Origin: Croceitalea sp947503285
Lineage (GTDB): Bacteria; Bacteroidota; Bacteroidia; Flavobacteriales; Flavobacteriaceae
Length of the DNA stretch: 64,000 bases
Assembly (NCBI RefSeq): GCF_036985505.1
Contig: NZ_BTGQ01000002.1
Span: forward strand, 806,001-870,000
Reading direction: 5' to 3'
The translations under genes were made by a program, and so were the position numbers. This document shows positions 43,322-51,910 of the stretch, one piece after another (position 1 is the stretch's first letter; each line of letters starts with the position of its first letter). The notes under the pieces were generated by a model that saw only the letters and a list, made by a program, of their open reading frames with translations, had not been told where the DNA came from and searched no databases.

Positions 43322-44158
43322 TTAAAATGCTTCTGCCAATAGTTCTTGTAAACTCGCCCAGGACTTTTTATCAGCATCAGCGTCATAGGCCAAAGGCAAG
43401 CCGAATTTCTCCCCATTGGCATCGGCCTCTTTACTGGTAAAGCTGTGTTTTACCCCAGGATAGGCCACGTAGTTATAATCCGCATTGATAGAATCCATAG
43501 CTGTTTTAAAGGCTGTAATGGATTCCGGACTTATAAAAGGGTCATCTGCACCATTGCATACCAAAACCTTGGCCTTAAGTTGATCATTGGGCATTACGGG
43601 GAGCTGTACCCCACTGTGAAATGCCGCAACGGCATCTAAATCAGCCCCTGAATTGGCCATGGTCAACACCACACTGCCCCCAAAACAATACCCTATCGCC
43701 GCAATTTGTTCTCCATTTACGGCAACATGCGATTTTAATAGGGCCATAGCTGCATTAAAACGGGCCGTGGCTTCGGGTAGGTTGCCCATTACGCTCATGG
43801 CAAACTTTCCGGCATCGTCAGGATGATCGGCTTGTTTACCGTCACCGTACATGTCTACGGCCAATGCGGTGTACCCGAGCTCAGCGAGCATATCGGCCCG
43901 TTGACGGACGTAATCATTATGCCCCCACCATTCATGTACGATCAAAACACCTGGTCGTTTGGCATCGGCATTTGCATCATAGGCGATATAACCCTTGAGA
44001 TTGGTCGAATCCGTAGCATAGGTGACCTCTTCCCCTTTTACCTTTACGGGAAGACTTTCCAATATATTCTCCGATTCAGTGTTTTTTTCTGTTTTTGATT
44101 TACAGGATGCCAGGCCAATCAACGCTGCAATAAGAACTAGAATAGGAAATTTTTTCAT
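43322..44158 (-). CDS. Dienelactone hydrolase family lipoprotein
   Basis: The 278 residues begin with a lipoprotein signal ending LASC (Cys19). The alpha/beta hydrolase carries the nucleophile Cys in AIGYCFGGSV, Asp in GADDPFIS and His in GVKHSF, the DLH triad. It probably hydrolyses esters or lactones in the periplasm. It may share a transcript with the DUF6090 gene 36 bp upstream. Confidence 0.88.
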   Translation of the reverse strand: MKKFPILVLIAALIGLASCKSKTEKNTESENILESLPVKVKGEEVTYATDSTNLKGYIAYDANADAKRPGVLIVHEWWGHNDYVRQRADMLAELGYTALAVDMYGDGKQADHPDDAGKFAMSVMGNLPEATARFNAAMALLKSHVAVNGEQIAAIGYCFGGSVVLTMANSGADLDAVAAFHSGVQLPVMPNDQLKAKVLVCNGADDPFISPESITAFKTAMDSINADYNYVAYPGVKHSFTSKEADANGEKFGLPLAYDADADKKSWASLQELLAEAF

Positions 44159-44193
44159 TGAAGTAGTATTTAGGTCTATTTAAAGATAAGCAA

Positions 44194-44949
44194 TCATTTG
44201 GTCAACTCTGATTCACAAATCGCAATGATCTCATCAATATACCCTTGCAGTTTTTGTTGATAGTCGATTCGAAGGGTCTCCAACCAAGTTTTTGAAATCA
44301 GCAAGCCGAGATATACGTCGTTATTTATGAGCTTTTCAATAGACCGGCCAAAGTCGTTATCGGTTGAAGTTATGCCCAGCTTTTCTAGCTCAACATCATG
44401 AATCAAAGCTGGGGTAACATCGGCAGATATCTTGTTCATTTCAATTAGATAGCTCATTGATTCGTTATGATCCTCAAACCCGGCATTGATATCGGCGGTA
44501 AATTGCGAAAGAAGCCGCTTTAAATTCTCGTTCTTCAAAATCGCTATCTTACCCGAACTGACAATGGCATCATAGGTGCCGGTCACAAATTCAGCCCTCC
44601 ACCACGATTTCGCCCCTGAGGCGACCCAAAATCGAATCGAATCTTTATGGATGGTGTTTTTCGATTGCATGGCTTGGATCAAAGACCTACTGGTCTGAAT
44701 AACATCCTCTTCTTTTCGTATGGCTTCCTTGATTCTATCTTTATTCTCTTTAAAATCTTCGATAAGTGCAATAAGCAACTTTGCTTCTTCAGCATTTCGT
44801 TTTGTGGTCTCATTCCAATTATTGATCTGTAAGGCCAATAAAATCCCGATAACGACCAACACGATTTCCCCAATGGCATAAAGAAGGTATTTGCTGAACT
44901 TATTTTCATGAAGCAAACCTTGTCGAATTTTTTTAAAGACTTTGGTCAT
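44194..44949 (-). CDS. DUF6090 family protein
   Basis: The 251 residues show the family's opening: a basic start, then KYLLYAIGEIVLVVIGILLALQINNWNE, a membrane segment and a long helical region with conserved FVTGTYDAIVSSGKI. The family is restricted to Bacteroidota and often multicopy in tandem. Its function is unknown. Confidence 0.9.
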   Translation of the reverse strand: MTKVFKKIRQGLLHENKFSKYLLYAIGEIVLVVIGILLALQINNWNETTKRNAEEAKLLIALIEDFKENKDRIKEAIRKEEDVIQTSRSLIQAMQSKNTIHKDSIRFWVASGAKSWWRAEFVTGTYDAIVSSGKIAILKNENLKRLLSQFTADINAGFEDHNESMSYLIEMNKISADVTPALIHDVELEKLGITSTDNDFGRSIEKLINNDVYLGLLISKTWLETLRIDYQQKLQGYIDEIIAICESELTK

Positions 44950-45114
44950 AGGGCAAGCGAAGAATTATACTAAAATGAAACAGCCTAAAGATAGTTCATT
45001 ACGGCAGTAAAATAAAAGCATGCTATAGAAAGCCTTTTTGGTAATGGCCAAAATTGTTATCGGTAACGAATCCAATTAAAAGCTATGCATGGAATAGCAT
45101 TGGTAAAAGCGGAG

Positions 45115-45678
45115 CTACTCTGGCAACCTATTCTTGACCGTGCCTATTTGACCCATATGATTTGCCGAATGTTCCATTACATGGTACCACACCCAATGAT
45201 AGTTGAACGCTTCATCGAGGTTAGATGCAAACCAGGCATCGTCCTTCGTTTTCAGCCCTGCCAACGTTTTTTCGCGAACCTCGTCCCATAAACCCAGATA
45301 GTATTGTATCGGTTTCCCCTTAAGTTTCTTTTTGGATGCTTCATTCAGACTACCACCTATTCCCCATCGTTCTTGCTCTTCGGCTGTCCACTGAAGCTCT
45401 GATAAGGTCTCTATTTGGTAATATGCTTCGGTTGATACCAGGTGCATGATAAGCGCCCCGATACTATTTGCATCTTCGTCATACATAAAATCAGTCTGTG
45501 ATTGGTCCAGGTCCTTTACTTGCTCGGTAATCCTGCTCTTTAAATCCTCCAACATATAGACCATCAATCCTATTTGCGGGGAATACCCCTCAACCGGTTT
45601 CATTTCGTATTGGGCATTCACCCATGAAAGTGAAAGGCATAAAAGTAATACGGTGATTTTCCTCTTTAGGGTCTTCAT
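45115..45678 (-). CDS. Exported DinB-family protein
   Basis: The 187 residues start with a signal peptide (ITVLLLCLSLSWVNAQ), which is unusual because most DinB-fold proteins are cytoplasmic. ALIMHLVSTEAYYQIETL and YHVMEHSANHMGQI hold the His residues of the metal site. DinB-fold proteins bind a metal and include thiol-dependent transferases. The periplasmic location is inferred from the signal. Confidence 0.78.
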   Translation of the reverse strand: MKTLKRKITVLLLCLSLSWVNAQYEMKPVEGYSPQIGLMVYMLEDLKSRITEQVKDLDQSQTDFMYDEDANSIGALIMHLVSTEAYYQIETLSELQWTAEEQERWGIGGSLNEASKKKLKGKPIQYYLGLWDEVREKTLAGLKTKDDAWFASNLDEAFNYHWVWYHVMEHSANHMGQIGTVKNRLPE

Positions 45679-45774
45679 AAGATTGTGTATTTAAAATGAG
45701 AGGTGAAAATTGATTGTTTTGATATCTTAAGCATTATTTCAATTCGAGAGTGGACAATAAAAGGACAGGTTGGT

Positions 45775-46221
45775 TCAATCACGATAAGGTTCTGATGTAT
45801 TGGCCCGTAACAATCGTTTTGCAGTTCTCCAAAAATGACCCGATGTTGGGTTGGGGTCCATCGCCTTTTGTGGAGATTCCAGATAAGAACTGACCAATAG
45901 TCTTAAGAATTGCAATTGGTCGTTATCGCCAAAAAAATCTTCATAGGCCATATCCCAATTTTCGAATTCACGTTCTTCAACATGGCTATGGGATATCAAT
46001 TCAACATCATGATGGCGGTCATCCAACTTAATTTTATCGTACAACCCCAATACCGATACCTGCCTACCTTCCAAATACTGTAAAAACTCCCCTTGATAAT
46101 AGATGAGACAACCTGTAATATTCTTCTTCTTATTGGATTTCTTTGCTTTTTCGAGCATTTCACAAATAGCTGCTTTGTCAAATGCAGGACTTGCTACAGA
46201 TTTGTAAACGAGACAAAACAT
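45775..46221 (-). CDS. Minimal BLUF blue-light sensor protein
   Basis: The 148 residues are almost entirely a BLUF domain. The photocycle residues are in place: Tyr6 (LVYKSVA), Asn30, Gln48 in FLQYLEG and Trp89 in ENWDMAY. This FAD-binding domain senses blue light by hydrogen-bond switching between Tyr and Gln. There is no output domain, so it probably acts through a partner protein. A full TAnnTTTG box lies 38 bp upstream. Confidence 0.9.
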   Translation of the reverse strand: MFCLVYKSVASPAFDKAAICEMLEKAKKSNKKKNITGCLIYYQGEFLQYLEGRQVSVLGLYDKIKLDDRHHDVELISHSHVEEREFENWDMAYEDFFGDNDQLQFLRLLVSSYLESPQKAMDPNPTSGHFWRTAKRLLRANTSEPYRD

Positions 46222-46258
46222 GGTTGATCTATTTAAAGGTTACCAACTAACTTTAACT

Positions 46259-46266
46259 CAAAAGTA
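46259..46266 (-). promoter_or_regulatory. -7 box of the BLUF gene
   Basis: The minus strand reads TACTTTTG, a full match to TAnnTTTG. No TTG lies at standard distance. Confidence 0.5.
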
Positions 46267-46399
46267 TAGCACCGGGGTAGCGGTATTAGGCCCGTATTAC
46301 AAGAGCCTATATCAAAGGCTTCTAAATATACAAATTATCCGACGTATAAGAAAGCGGATAACCTATCGGATTTTCAGTTACCTAGGCCCCATATAATGA

Positions 46400-46436
46400 T
46401 AAAAGCCCGCACATTCTTATGATGTACGGGCCTTGA
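46400..46436 (-). terminator. Terminator of the SDR gene
   Basis: aagcccgcacat pairs with atgtacgggcctt (one bulge, one mismatch). On the minus strand it is followed by ttttat. Confidence 0.75.
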
Positions 46437-46453
46437 GAACCTTAAAGTTCAAT

Positions 46454-47221
46454 TTATAGAAACATTCCGCCAGAAGCTTCAATTCGTTGGCCATTGATCC
46501 ATCGTGCATCTTCACTGGCCAAAAAGGCGACCACCCCACCAATATCTTCTGCGACCCCTACTCGACCTAAAGCAGTTACCGAAGCCAACATCTGCTCCAT
46601 TTGGGGATTTTTCTCCAAAGCCGTTTTGTTCATATCGGTATTGATTGCCCCAGGAGCAACGACATTTGCCGTAATCTGCCTACTGCCCAGCTCTTTTGCC
46701 AGATAGCGGGTATAGGCCTCAATACCTGATTTCATGGCGGCGTAAGCCCCATAGCCTGGAATACTGAAACGGGCCAGCCCGGTAGAGATATTGATCACCC
46801 TTCCCCCGTCGTTCATCACCTCTAGCGCTTTTTGGGTAATAAAGAAAGGGCCTTTTAATTGTATTTGCATCAAACTATCAAAAGTCTCCAATGAAGTTTC
46901 AGATACTGGAGAATTGGCAATGATTCCCGCATTGTTCACCAGAATATCGATTTTTGATGTCTGCCATTCCTTATTCAAGAAGTCGGTGAGTTCCATAAAA
47001 AAACCATCAAAGGTCGTGACATCACCTACATTCAATTGAAATGCTTTGGCCACACTTCCCAAAGCCTCTATCTCAGCAACGGTTTGTAAGGCCTGCGCTT
47101 CGTTTGAGTTATAGGTTACCAGTATACGGGCACCTTGTGCTGCCATTCTCAAGGCCATTTCCTTACCTAATCCCCTACTGCTTCCGGTTACCAATGCAAT
47201 TTTGTTGTTTAAATTTTTCAT
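46454..47221 (-). CDS. SDR family oxidoreductase
   Basis: The 255 residues are a classical short-chain dehydrogenase: the cofactor loop GSSRGLGKEM, NNAG, the catalytic YGAYAAMKSG and APGAINTDM. It is probably NADP-dependent, because Arg16 of the loop and the nearby basic pattern favour it. An AraC-type regulator lies upstream on the same strand and is the likely regulator. Confidence 0.9.
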   Translation of the reverse strand: MKNLNNKIALVTGSSRGLGKEMALRMAAQGARILVTYNSNEAQALQTVAEIEALGSVAKAFQLNVGDVTTFDGFFMELTDFLNKEWQTSKIDILVNNAGIIANSPVSETSLETFDSLMQIQLKGPFFITQKALEVMNDGGRVINISTGLARFSIPGYGAYAAMKSGIEAYTRYLAKELGSRQITANVVAPGAINTDMNKTALEKNPQMEQMLASVTALGRVGVAEDIGGVVAFLASEDARWINGQRIEASGGMFL

Positions 47222-47539
47222 GATATTTGTTTTAAAGGTTTATAATTAATTCTGGTACAAATATCATCTTACGGACTACGCTGATAAAGGCACCGATTTT
47301 AGAAAAAAGGGCACATTTTATAGATAATCGGAAAAAAGATGTCAAAAGGCAGCTCACCAATACACTTTGAAACGGTTTTTGGCTATTGAATAGTACCGAT
47401 TAAAAGAGTTGAGATGATGTGTTAGAGTTCGGTCCAAACCATTTTTCTATCTACGACTAGGTTTCGACTGCGCTCAACCTGACATTGATTATAAAGTGAT
47501 AACATTCAATGGAACAACTACTTACTGAGCTTCAAAAGA
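47222..47539. other. 318-bp region between SDR and AraC genes
   Basis: It holds a -7-like box for the SDR gene (47258-47265, GATATTTG on the minus strand) and a single copy of the palindrome core. Nothing else is recognised. Confidence 0.5.
47461..47486 (+). repeat. Solitary palindrome core
   Basis: gtttcgactgcgctcaacct and the following gacatt match the array core at most positions. No inverted partner is nearby. Confidence 0.75.
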
Positions 47540-48448
47540 CTATGATTTTCTGAACTGATTCGGTGATTTTCCCGTCATGCGTTTGAAAAATTTTGAAAAA
47601 TGGGTAGGTTCGGTATATCCCAAACGGTAAGCAATAGCTTTTATGGGCAATATTGAACCGGTCAGTAATGCTTTGGCCTCAACCAACAACTTCTCTTGAA
47701 TATATTTATTCGCTGATTTACCGGTTTTGACTTTGATAACGGTTGAAAAATAGCTGGCATTCAGCCCCTGTTGTTCTGCAAAGAAAGCTACCTGAAGATT
47801 TTGGGGGCTTGGTTTTCCTTCCCGGAAAATGGCTTCCAGGTCTTTTTTGAATTTATTGGCGATCTCGCTGTCACGGTCATAGGCTATTTTGAAAGATGTA
47901 TCGGCCATTAAATACGCTTTGACCTTAAGTAAGAATACCACGAAAAGGGAACTTATGATATTGTCTTTTAAAGGGGATTGTTTTTGCTGTTCACCAAACA
48001 ACTGTTCTGCCAGGCCATGTAATTCATTGAAACTGGTGGCATCAAGATAACAAGGTGGAACGGTTTCGGTCAATAAAAAGGAAAACTCCTTAAATACGTC
48101 TTGGTGGACATACTTTTTTAGATATTGCTCTATCGTAGTAATCAAAAATCCGTGGACCACCTCTTCAATACCAAATGATTTCAAATGCCCAGGATTCGTA
48201 AAGTATAATGTACCAGGTCGTGTTTCATATTTTCTGTCATCGATGGTATAAAAACTTTTACCCTCTTTGACCAACACAAAAGAGTAATAATTCGCGCGAA
48301 ATACCGGAGAGGTCACCGGTCGGTCATGAACCTCTTGCATACGGTGAATAGTGAAATTGGAATCTTGCTCAAAACGGTTGCCTACTTGCTCCCCTTCATA
48401 AAGATCGGCCAACTTATCATAAGAACGTACGCTATTTTTTTGGGCCAT
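47540..48448 (-). CDS. AraC-family transcriptional regulator
   Basis: Starting at 48448 gives 302 residues. The N-terminal cupin-like ligand domain (RPGTLYFTNPGHLKSFG) is followed by the double HTH of AraC proteins (AFFAEQQGLNASYFSTVIKV, then IAYRLGYTEPTHFSKFFKRM). It probably controls the SDR gene downstream in response to a small molecule. The pairing of an AraC regulator with a single SDR is common in Bacteroidota. Confidence 0.9.
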   Translation of the reverse strand: MAQKNSVRSYDKLADLYEGEQVGNRFEQDSNFTIHRMQEVHDRPVTSPVFRANYYSFVLVKEGKSFYTIDDRKYETRPGTLYFTNPGHLKSFGIEEVVHGFLITTIEQYLKKYVHQDVFKEFSFLLTETVPPCYLDATSFNELHGLAEQLFGEQQKQSPLKDNIISSLFVVFLLKVKAYLMADTSFKIAYDRDSEIANKFKKDLEAIFREGKPSPQNLQVAFFAEQQGLNASYFSTVIKVKTGKSANKYIQEKLLVEAKALLTGSILPIKAIAYRLGYTEPTHFSKFFKRMTGKSPNQFRKS

Positions 48449-48541
48449 AAGCAATCCTTTTACTGAATTCTAAAATCATCATGCACCGGGTTAAATATCC
48501 CCTAGAAATTTCCTACTTTTAAAAATACCTAATTTAAAATT

Positions 48542-48835
48542 ATGACGCATCAACTTATCGACAATACCGAAGCGAAACGATATGAGTTCCATATTGACGG
48601 TCTTGTTCCCAAAATAGAATACATCAAGACCAAGGACAAAATCTATTTGACCCATACCGAGGTGCCACAGGCTTTAGAAGGTAAGGGTATAGGCACCGCA
48701 TTGGTCAGGCAGGTTTTAGAAGACGTTGAGGAAAAAGAGTTGACCTTGGTGCCCATGTGTCCGTTCGTTGCCATGTACATTAAAAGACATCCTAAATGGA
48801 AGTCATTGGTTTTAAAGGGCATTAATATTGCGTGA
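48542..48835 (+). CDS. Small GNAT-like N-acetyltransferase (YjdJ-type)
   Basis: The 97 residues are a minimal GNAT: IYLTHTEVPQALEGKGIGTALVRQVLEDV contains the acetyl-CoA loop, and CPFVAMYIKRHPKW the conserved end. It is the first of four genes on this strand; the next overlaps it closely. The acceptor is unknown. Confidence 0.85.
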   Translation: MTHQLIDNTEAKRYEFHIDGLVPKIEYIKTKDKIYLTHTEVPQALEGKGIGTALVRQVLEDVEEKELTLVPMCPFVAMYIKRHPKWKSLVLKGINIA

Positions 48836-48836
48836 T

Positions 48837-49259
48837 ATGGAAAAAGAAATCATAAAGGAATATACGAAAGGGGATTTCACGGTTATTTGGAAACCCAAAA
48901 AATGCATCCATGCTGAAATCTGTTGGAAGACCTTGCCCGAAGTCTATGACCCTAAAGGAAAACCTTGGATCAAACCTGAAAACGCCAGTATCGATGCGTT
49001 GAAATCACAAATCTCAAAATGTCCTTCGGGGGCGTTGAGCTATCATATAAAAGGAGAAAGAATTGTAGACCAAGATTCTAAAACGGAATGTACCGTAGTT
49101 GAAAACGGACCGTTATTGGTCAAAGGAAATTTAAAGGTTATTTTAGCAAACGGCACCGTTGAAGACAAACAACGTTCAACCGCTTTCTGTAGGTGTGGTG
49201 CATCAGAAAATAAACCGTATTGTGATGGCACCCACAAAAGCAATGGATTCAAAGATTAA
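48837..49259 (+). CDS. Fer4_19 plus CDGSH iron-sulfur protein
   Basis: The ATG at 48837 follows the GNAT stop by 1 bp and gives 140 residues. The N-terminal mono-cluster domain has Cys23, Cys29 and Cys62 (KKCIHAEICW, KCPSGALSY). The C-terminal CDGSH motif CRCGASENKPYCDGTH gives the ligands Cys118, Cys120, Cys129 and His133 for a 2Fe-2S cluster. This arrangement is known in bacteria. A role in electron transfer or cluster handling is probable. Confidence 0.88.
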   Translation: MEKEIIKEYTKGDFTVIWKPKKCIHAEICWKTLPEVYDPKGKPWIKPENASIDALKSQISKCPSGALSYHIKGERIVDQDSKTECTVVENGPLLVKGNLKVILANGTVEDKQRSTAFCRCGASENKPYCDGTHKSNGFKD

Positions 49260-49264
49260 CTACC

Positions 49265-49678
49265 ATGCAAACCCATTTTTCTTTAAACGACCATGAGCTT
49301 GAACTGCAGTTTGAAAATCGAGAGCTAAGTCCGAAGCTTTTTTGCCATGAAGCACATTTGCGATTGGCTTGGATACATCTTAAAAAATATGGGGAGGAGA
49401 AAGCCATAAAAAACCTGACGCAACAGATTACTGCATTTGCCAACAAAAACGGGGCGCCAAACAAGTTCAATATGACTTTGACCACAGCAGCCATAAAAGC
49501 GGTACATCACTTTCTCAAAAAATCCAGTTCCAGCAACTTTCGTGATTTCATGAAAGAATTTCCTCGATTGAAAACACGGTTTAAAGAGCTGATGGCAGCA
49601 CATTATGGTTTTGATATTTACAATTCGCAAGTCGCTAAAACCAAATTCTTGGCCCCAGATTTGCTACCCTTTGATTAA
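49265..49678 (+). CDS. Conserved hypothetical protein
   Basis: The 137 residues are largely helical with HEAHLRLAWIHLKKYGEEKA and NMTLTTAAIKAVHHFL as strong blocks. No signal peptide is present. It follows the Fe-S gene at 5 bp and precedes the SIMPL gene by 11 bp, so it is in one operon. I do not recognise the family. Confidence 0.7.
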   Translation: MQTHFSLNDHELELQFENRELSPKLFCHEAHLRLAWIHLKKYGEEKAIKNLTQQITAFANKNGAPNKFNMTLTTAAIKAVHHFLKKSSSSNFRDFMKEFPRLKTRFKELMAAHYGFDIYNSQVAKTKFLAPDLLPFD

Positions 49679-49689
49679 AACACCAAAAA

Positions 49690-50391
49690 ATGAAAAAAGC
49701 ATTAACACTAACTATTTTATTCGCAAGTACGATTTCGGCCATGGCCCAATCTAAAAACTTTTTGGACGTACCCTATTTGGAAACCTCGGCGAAAGTAGAC
49801 ACTTTGGTAAACCCTGATAAAATCTTTTTGAACATTACTATTCGTGAAAAAGACACCAAAGGACGAAAATCTGTGGAAGAGCAAGAGAACAAAATGGCGC
49901 AACGCCTCAAAGGCCTAGGTATTGATATTGACGAACAATTGACCATAAAAGATTTGGCCAGTAATTACAAAAAGTATTTTCTGCGCTCAAAGGAAGTGTT
50001 GAAGAGCAAGCAATTTTCTTTATTGGTATATGATGGACTGACTGCAGGAAAAGTAATGGCTGCACTTGAAGATTTAGATATTGCCAACACCTATTTGGAA
50101 AAAACGGAATATTCTAAAATGGATGAACTGGAACTGGAACTGAAAACAAGGGCGGTAAAAAAGGCCAAGAAAAAAGCGGATGCCCTCACAAAACCCTTGG
50201 GGCAAAAAGTGGGTCCGGCCATTTATATTTTAGATAACTCACAACCGTATTATCCGAGAAACAATCAGCCCAGAATGGAGATGAAGTCCATGGCCATGGT
50301 AGATATGGCAGAATCAGAACCCTTGGATATTGGCTTTGAAAAAATACGGGTAGAAAGTACCGTGAAAGTTTCTTTTCGACTTACAGAGTAG
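49690..50391 (+). CDS. SIMPL (DUF541) periplasmic protein
   Basis: The 233 residues start with a signal peptide ending SAMAQ. SIMPL hallmarks are ETSAKVDTLVNPDKIFLNI and a long central helix region; the end EKIRVESTVKVSFRL is the last conserved strand. The family is periplasmic or membrane-bound. Functions are poorly known. Last gene of the operon; convergent with TetR by 1 bp. Confidence 0.85.
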   Translation: MKKALTLTILFASTISAMAQSKNFLDVPYLETSAKVDTLVNPDKIFLNITIREKDTKGRKSVEEQENKMAQRLKGLGIDIDEQLTIKDLASNYKKYFLRSKEVLKSKQFSLLVYDGLTAGKVMAALEDLDIANTYLEKTEYSKMDELELELKTRAVKKAKKKADALTKPLGQKVGPAIYILDNSQPYYPRNNQPRMEMKSMAMVDMAESEPLDIGFEKIRVESTVKVSFRLTE

Positions 50392-50392
50392 C

Positions 50393-50974
50393 CTAACTCA
50401 AAATAGAAAGCCCTGAGGTAACGATTTGTCGTAGCCTATCGGCATTGGGATCTACTTTAGCAACCACACGAAGGCCACTGTACAAGGCAAACAGGTAGGC
50501 CCCAAGGGTATCGGGGTCTTTTGGTGTTTTCAACTCTCCACTGTCAAGTCCCCGTTTGACCATCGAAGCGAACAGACCTTCCACGTTTTCTTTGTTTTTT
50601 AGAAGCACCTGTACCAGGTCATGATTACCAGGTATGAGTTCAGTGGTCACGTTGACCACAAAACAACCCTTTCGGGTCTCATCTTGAATGGCTTCTTCAA
50701 TGGCGAAGTCAAAGAGTTTCACAAATGCCGTTCTGACCGAAGGTTCCCCTTCAAAAAGGGTTTTGATTACTTGGGTACTATTTTCTCGGTATAGGGCAAA
50801 TGCTTTTAGAAAAAGGGCATCCTTACCACCAAAGGTATCGTAAAGACTGGCACGGTTAATACCAAGGCCAGAAACCAAATCTTGAATTGAAGTAGCATGA
50901 AACCCTTTCTCCCAAAAGAGTTCCATAGCTTTCTTCAACACTTCTTTTTCATCAAACTGCTTCGTTCGCGGCAT
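50393..50974 (-). CDS. TetR/AcrR family regulator
   Basis: The ATG at 50974 gives 193 residues. The N-terminal HTH (KKAMELFWEKGFHATSIQDL, INRASLYDTFGGKDALF) is typical. It is the second gene of a two-gene operon with the SDR 15 bp upstream, and two palindromic operators lie at the operon promoter. Self-regulation by this protein is the simplest reading. Confidence 0.92.
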   Translation of the reverse strand: MPRTKQFDEKEVLKKAMELFWEKGFHATSIQDLVSGLGINRASLYDTFGGKDALFLKAFALYRENSTQVIKTLFEGEPSVRTAFVKLFDFAIEEAIQDETRKGCFVVNVTTELIPGNHDLVQVLLKNKENVEGLFASMVKRGLDSGELKTPKDPDTLGAYLFALYSGLRVVAKVDPNADRLRQIVTSGLSILS

Positions 50975-50988
50975 AGGCAAAAATAAGA

Positions 50989-51747
50989 TTATCCAGCCAA
51001 TAACGGATTGACATTGATGCCGCCATCAATATTGTATTCCGCACCTGTGATGAATGAGGCCTCATCCGATGCCAAAAAACCGACCAGGTTGGCAATATCC
51101 TCAGGTTGCCCAAATCGTTTCAGGGGAATCCTATTTTGCATGGCTTCGGCAAAACCGTTCAATTGTTCTTCGGGCATACCTGTTTTACCAAAGATTGGGG
51201 TATACACCGGGCCTGGGTTCACCGAATTTATACGTATTTTTCGAGGTGCCAGTTCAGTAGCTGCGGTTCTAGTGTATGAATTCATAGCTGCTTTACTCGC
51301 GGCATATATCGCCGTATTGGGCATACCGGTATAAGCGTTCACTGATGACAGGTTGATTATAGACCCCCCGTCTTTAAGAATGGGTAAGAATTTTTCAACA
51401 GTAAAGACGGCCCCCTTAAAATTGATTCCCATCTGATGGTCGAACATTTCTTCCGTAATCTGTCCGACAGGTGCCGGTGCAAAAATACCAGCATTAACGA
51501 ATAGAATGTCTACTTGACCATGCTCATGCTTTACTTTATGGACCAAACTATCCAAAGCATTCAAATCCTTAACATTGGCGACGACACCTTGCACGCCCAA
51601 TTCATTGGCTGCCGCACTTACTTTTTCCTCAGAACGACCGGTAATGATTACGGTTGCCCCTTCTTCTTTGAATTTTTTGGCTGAAGCATGACCTATTCCA
51701 CTGTTTCCGCCGGTTACTACAGCTACTTTGCCTTCTAATTTTCCCAT
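50989..51747 (-). CDS. SDR family oxidoreductase (TetR-controlled)
   Basis: The ATG complementary to 51745-51747 gives 252 residues; the longer frame upstream lacks SDR character and overlaps the promoter. GGNSGIGHASAKKF, NAGIF, INLSSVNAY and YAASKAAMNSYTR are the classical SDR motifs. It is the first gene of the operon with TetR. Substrate unknown; related enzymes in such operons often detoxify reactive carbonyls. Confidence 0.92.
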   Translation of the reverse strand: MGKLEGKVAVVTGGNSGIGHASAKKFKEEGATVIITGRSEEKVSAAANELGVQGVVANVKDLNALDSLVHKVKHEHGQVDILFVNAGIFAPAPVGQITEEMFDHQMGINFKGAVFTVEKFLPILKDGGSIINLSSVNAYTGMPNTAIYAASKAAMNSYTRTAATELAPRKIRINSVNPGPVYTPIFGKTGMPEEQLNGFAEAMQNRIPLKRFGQPEDIANLVGFLASDEASFITGAEYNIDGGINVNPLLAG

Positions 51748-51783
51748 GATTTTAAAAATAGTATTTAGATTAATTATTTTTTT

Positions 51784-51799
51784 TGGAACGTTCGTTCTG
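51784..51799. promoter_or_regulatory. Operator O1 of the SDR-TetR operon
   Basis: tggaacgttcgttctg is an imperfect copy of O2. It lies over the expected transcription start, so bound TetR would block initiation. Confidence 0.75.
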
Positions 51800-51802
51800 A
51801 TA

Positions 51803-51834
51803 CAAACATAATAATACTGGAACGTTTGTTCCAA
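51803..51834 (-). promoter_or_regulatory. SDR-TetR operon promoter
   Basis: On the minus strand TTG and TATGTTTG (full TAnnTTTG match, complement of 51803-51810) are separated by 21 bp. The two operators flank or overlap both boxes. Confidence 0.75.
51818..51833. promoter_or_regulatory. Operator O2 of the SDR-TetR operon
   Basis: tggaacgtttgttcca has perfect 6-bp arms (tggaac/gttcca). It overlaps the -33 TTG and part of the spacer. Centres of O1 and O2 are 34 bp apart, about three helical turns. Confidence 0.8.
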
Positions 51835-51910
51835 ATTAATTGTTGCTTTTAACACTGCTTTAATATTTTACTTCCGGTTTTGTATCTTACCATATTCAAA
51901 CTCCAACCAC

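Noticed and set aside
51784..51833. Rho-independent terminator
   Set aside because: The palindromes are separated by a promoter -7 box and lack T-runs in the needed direction; they fit operators.
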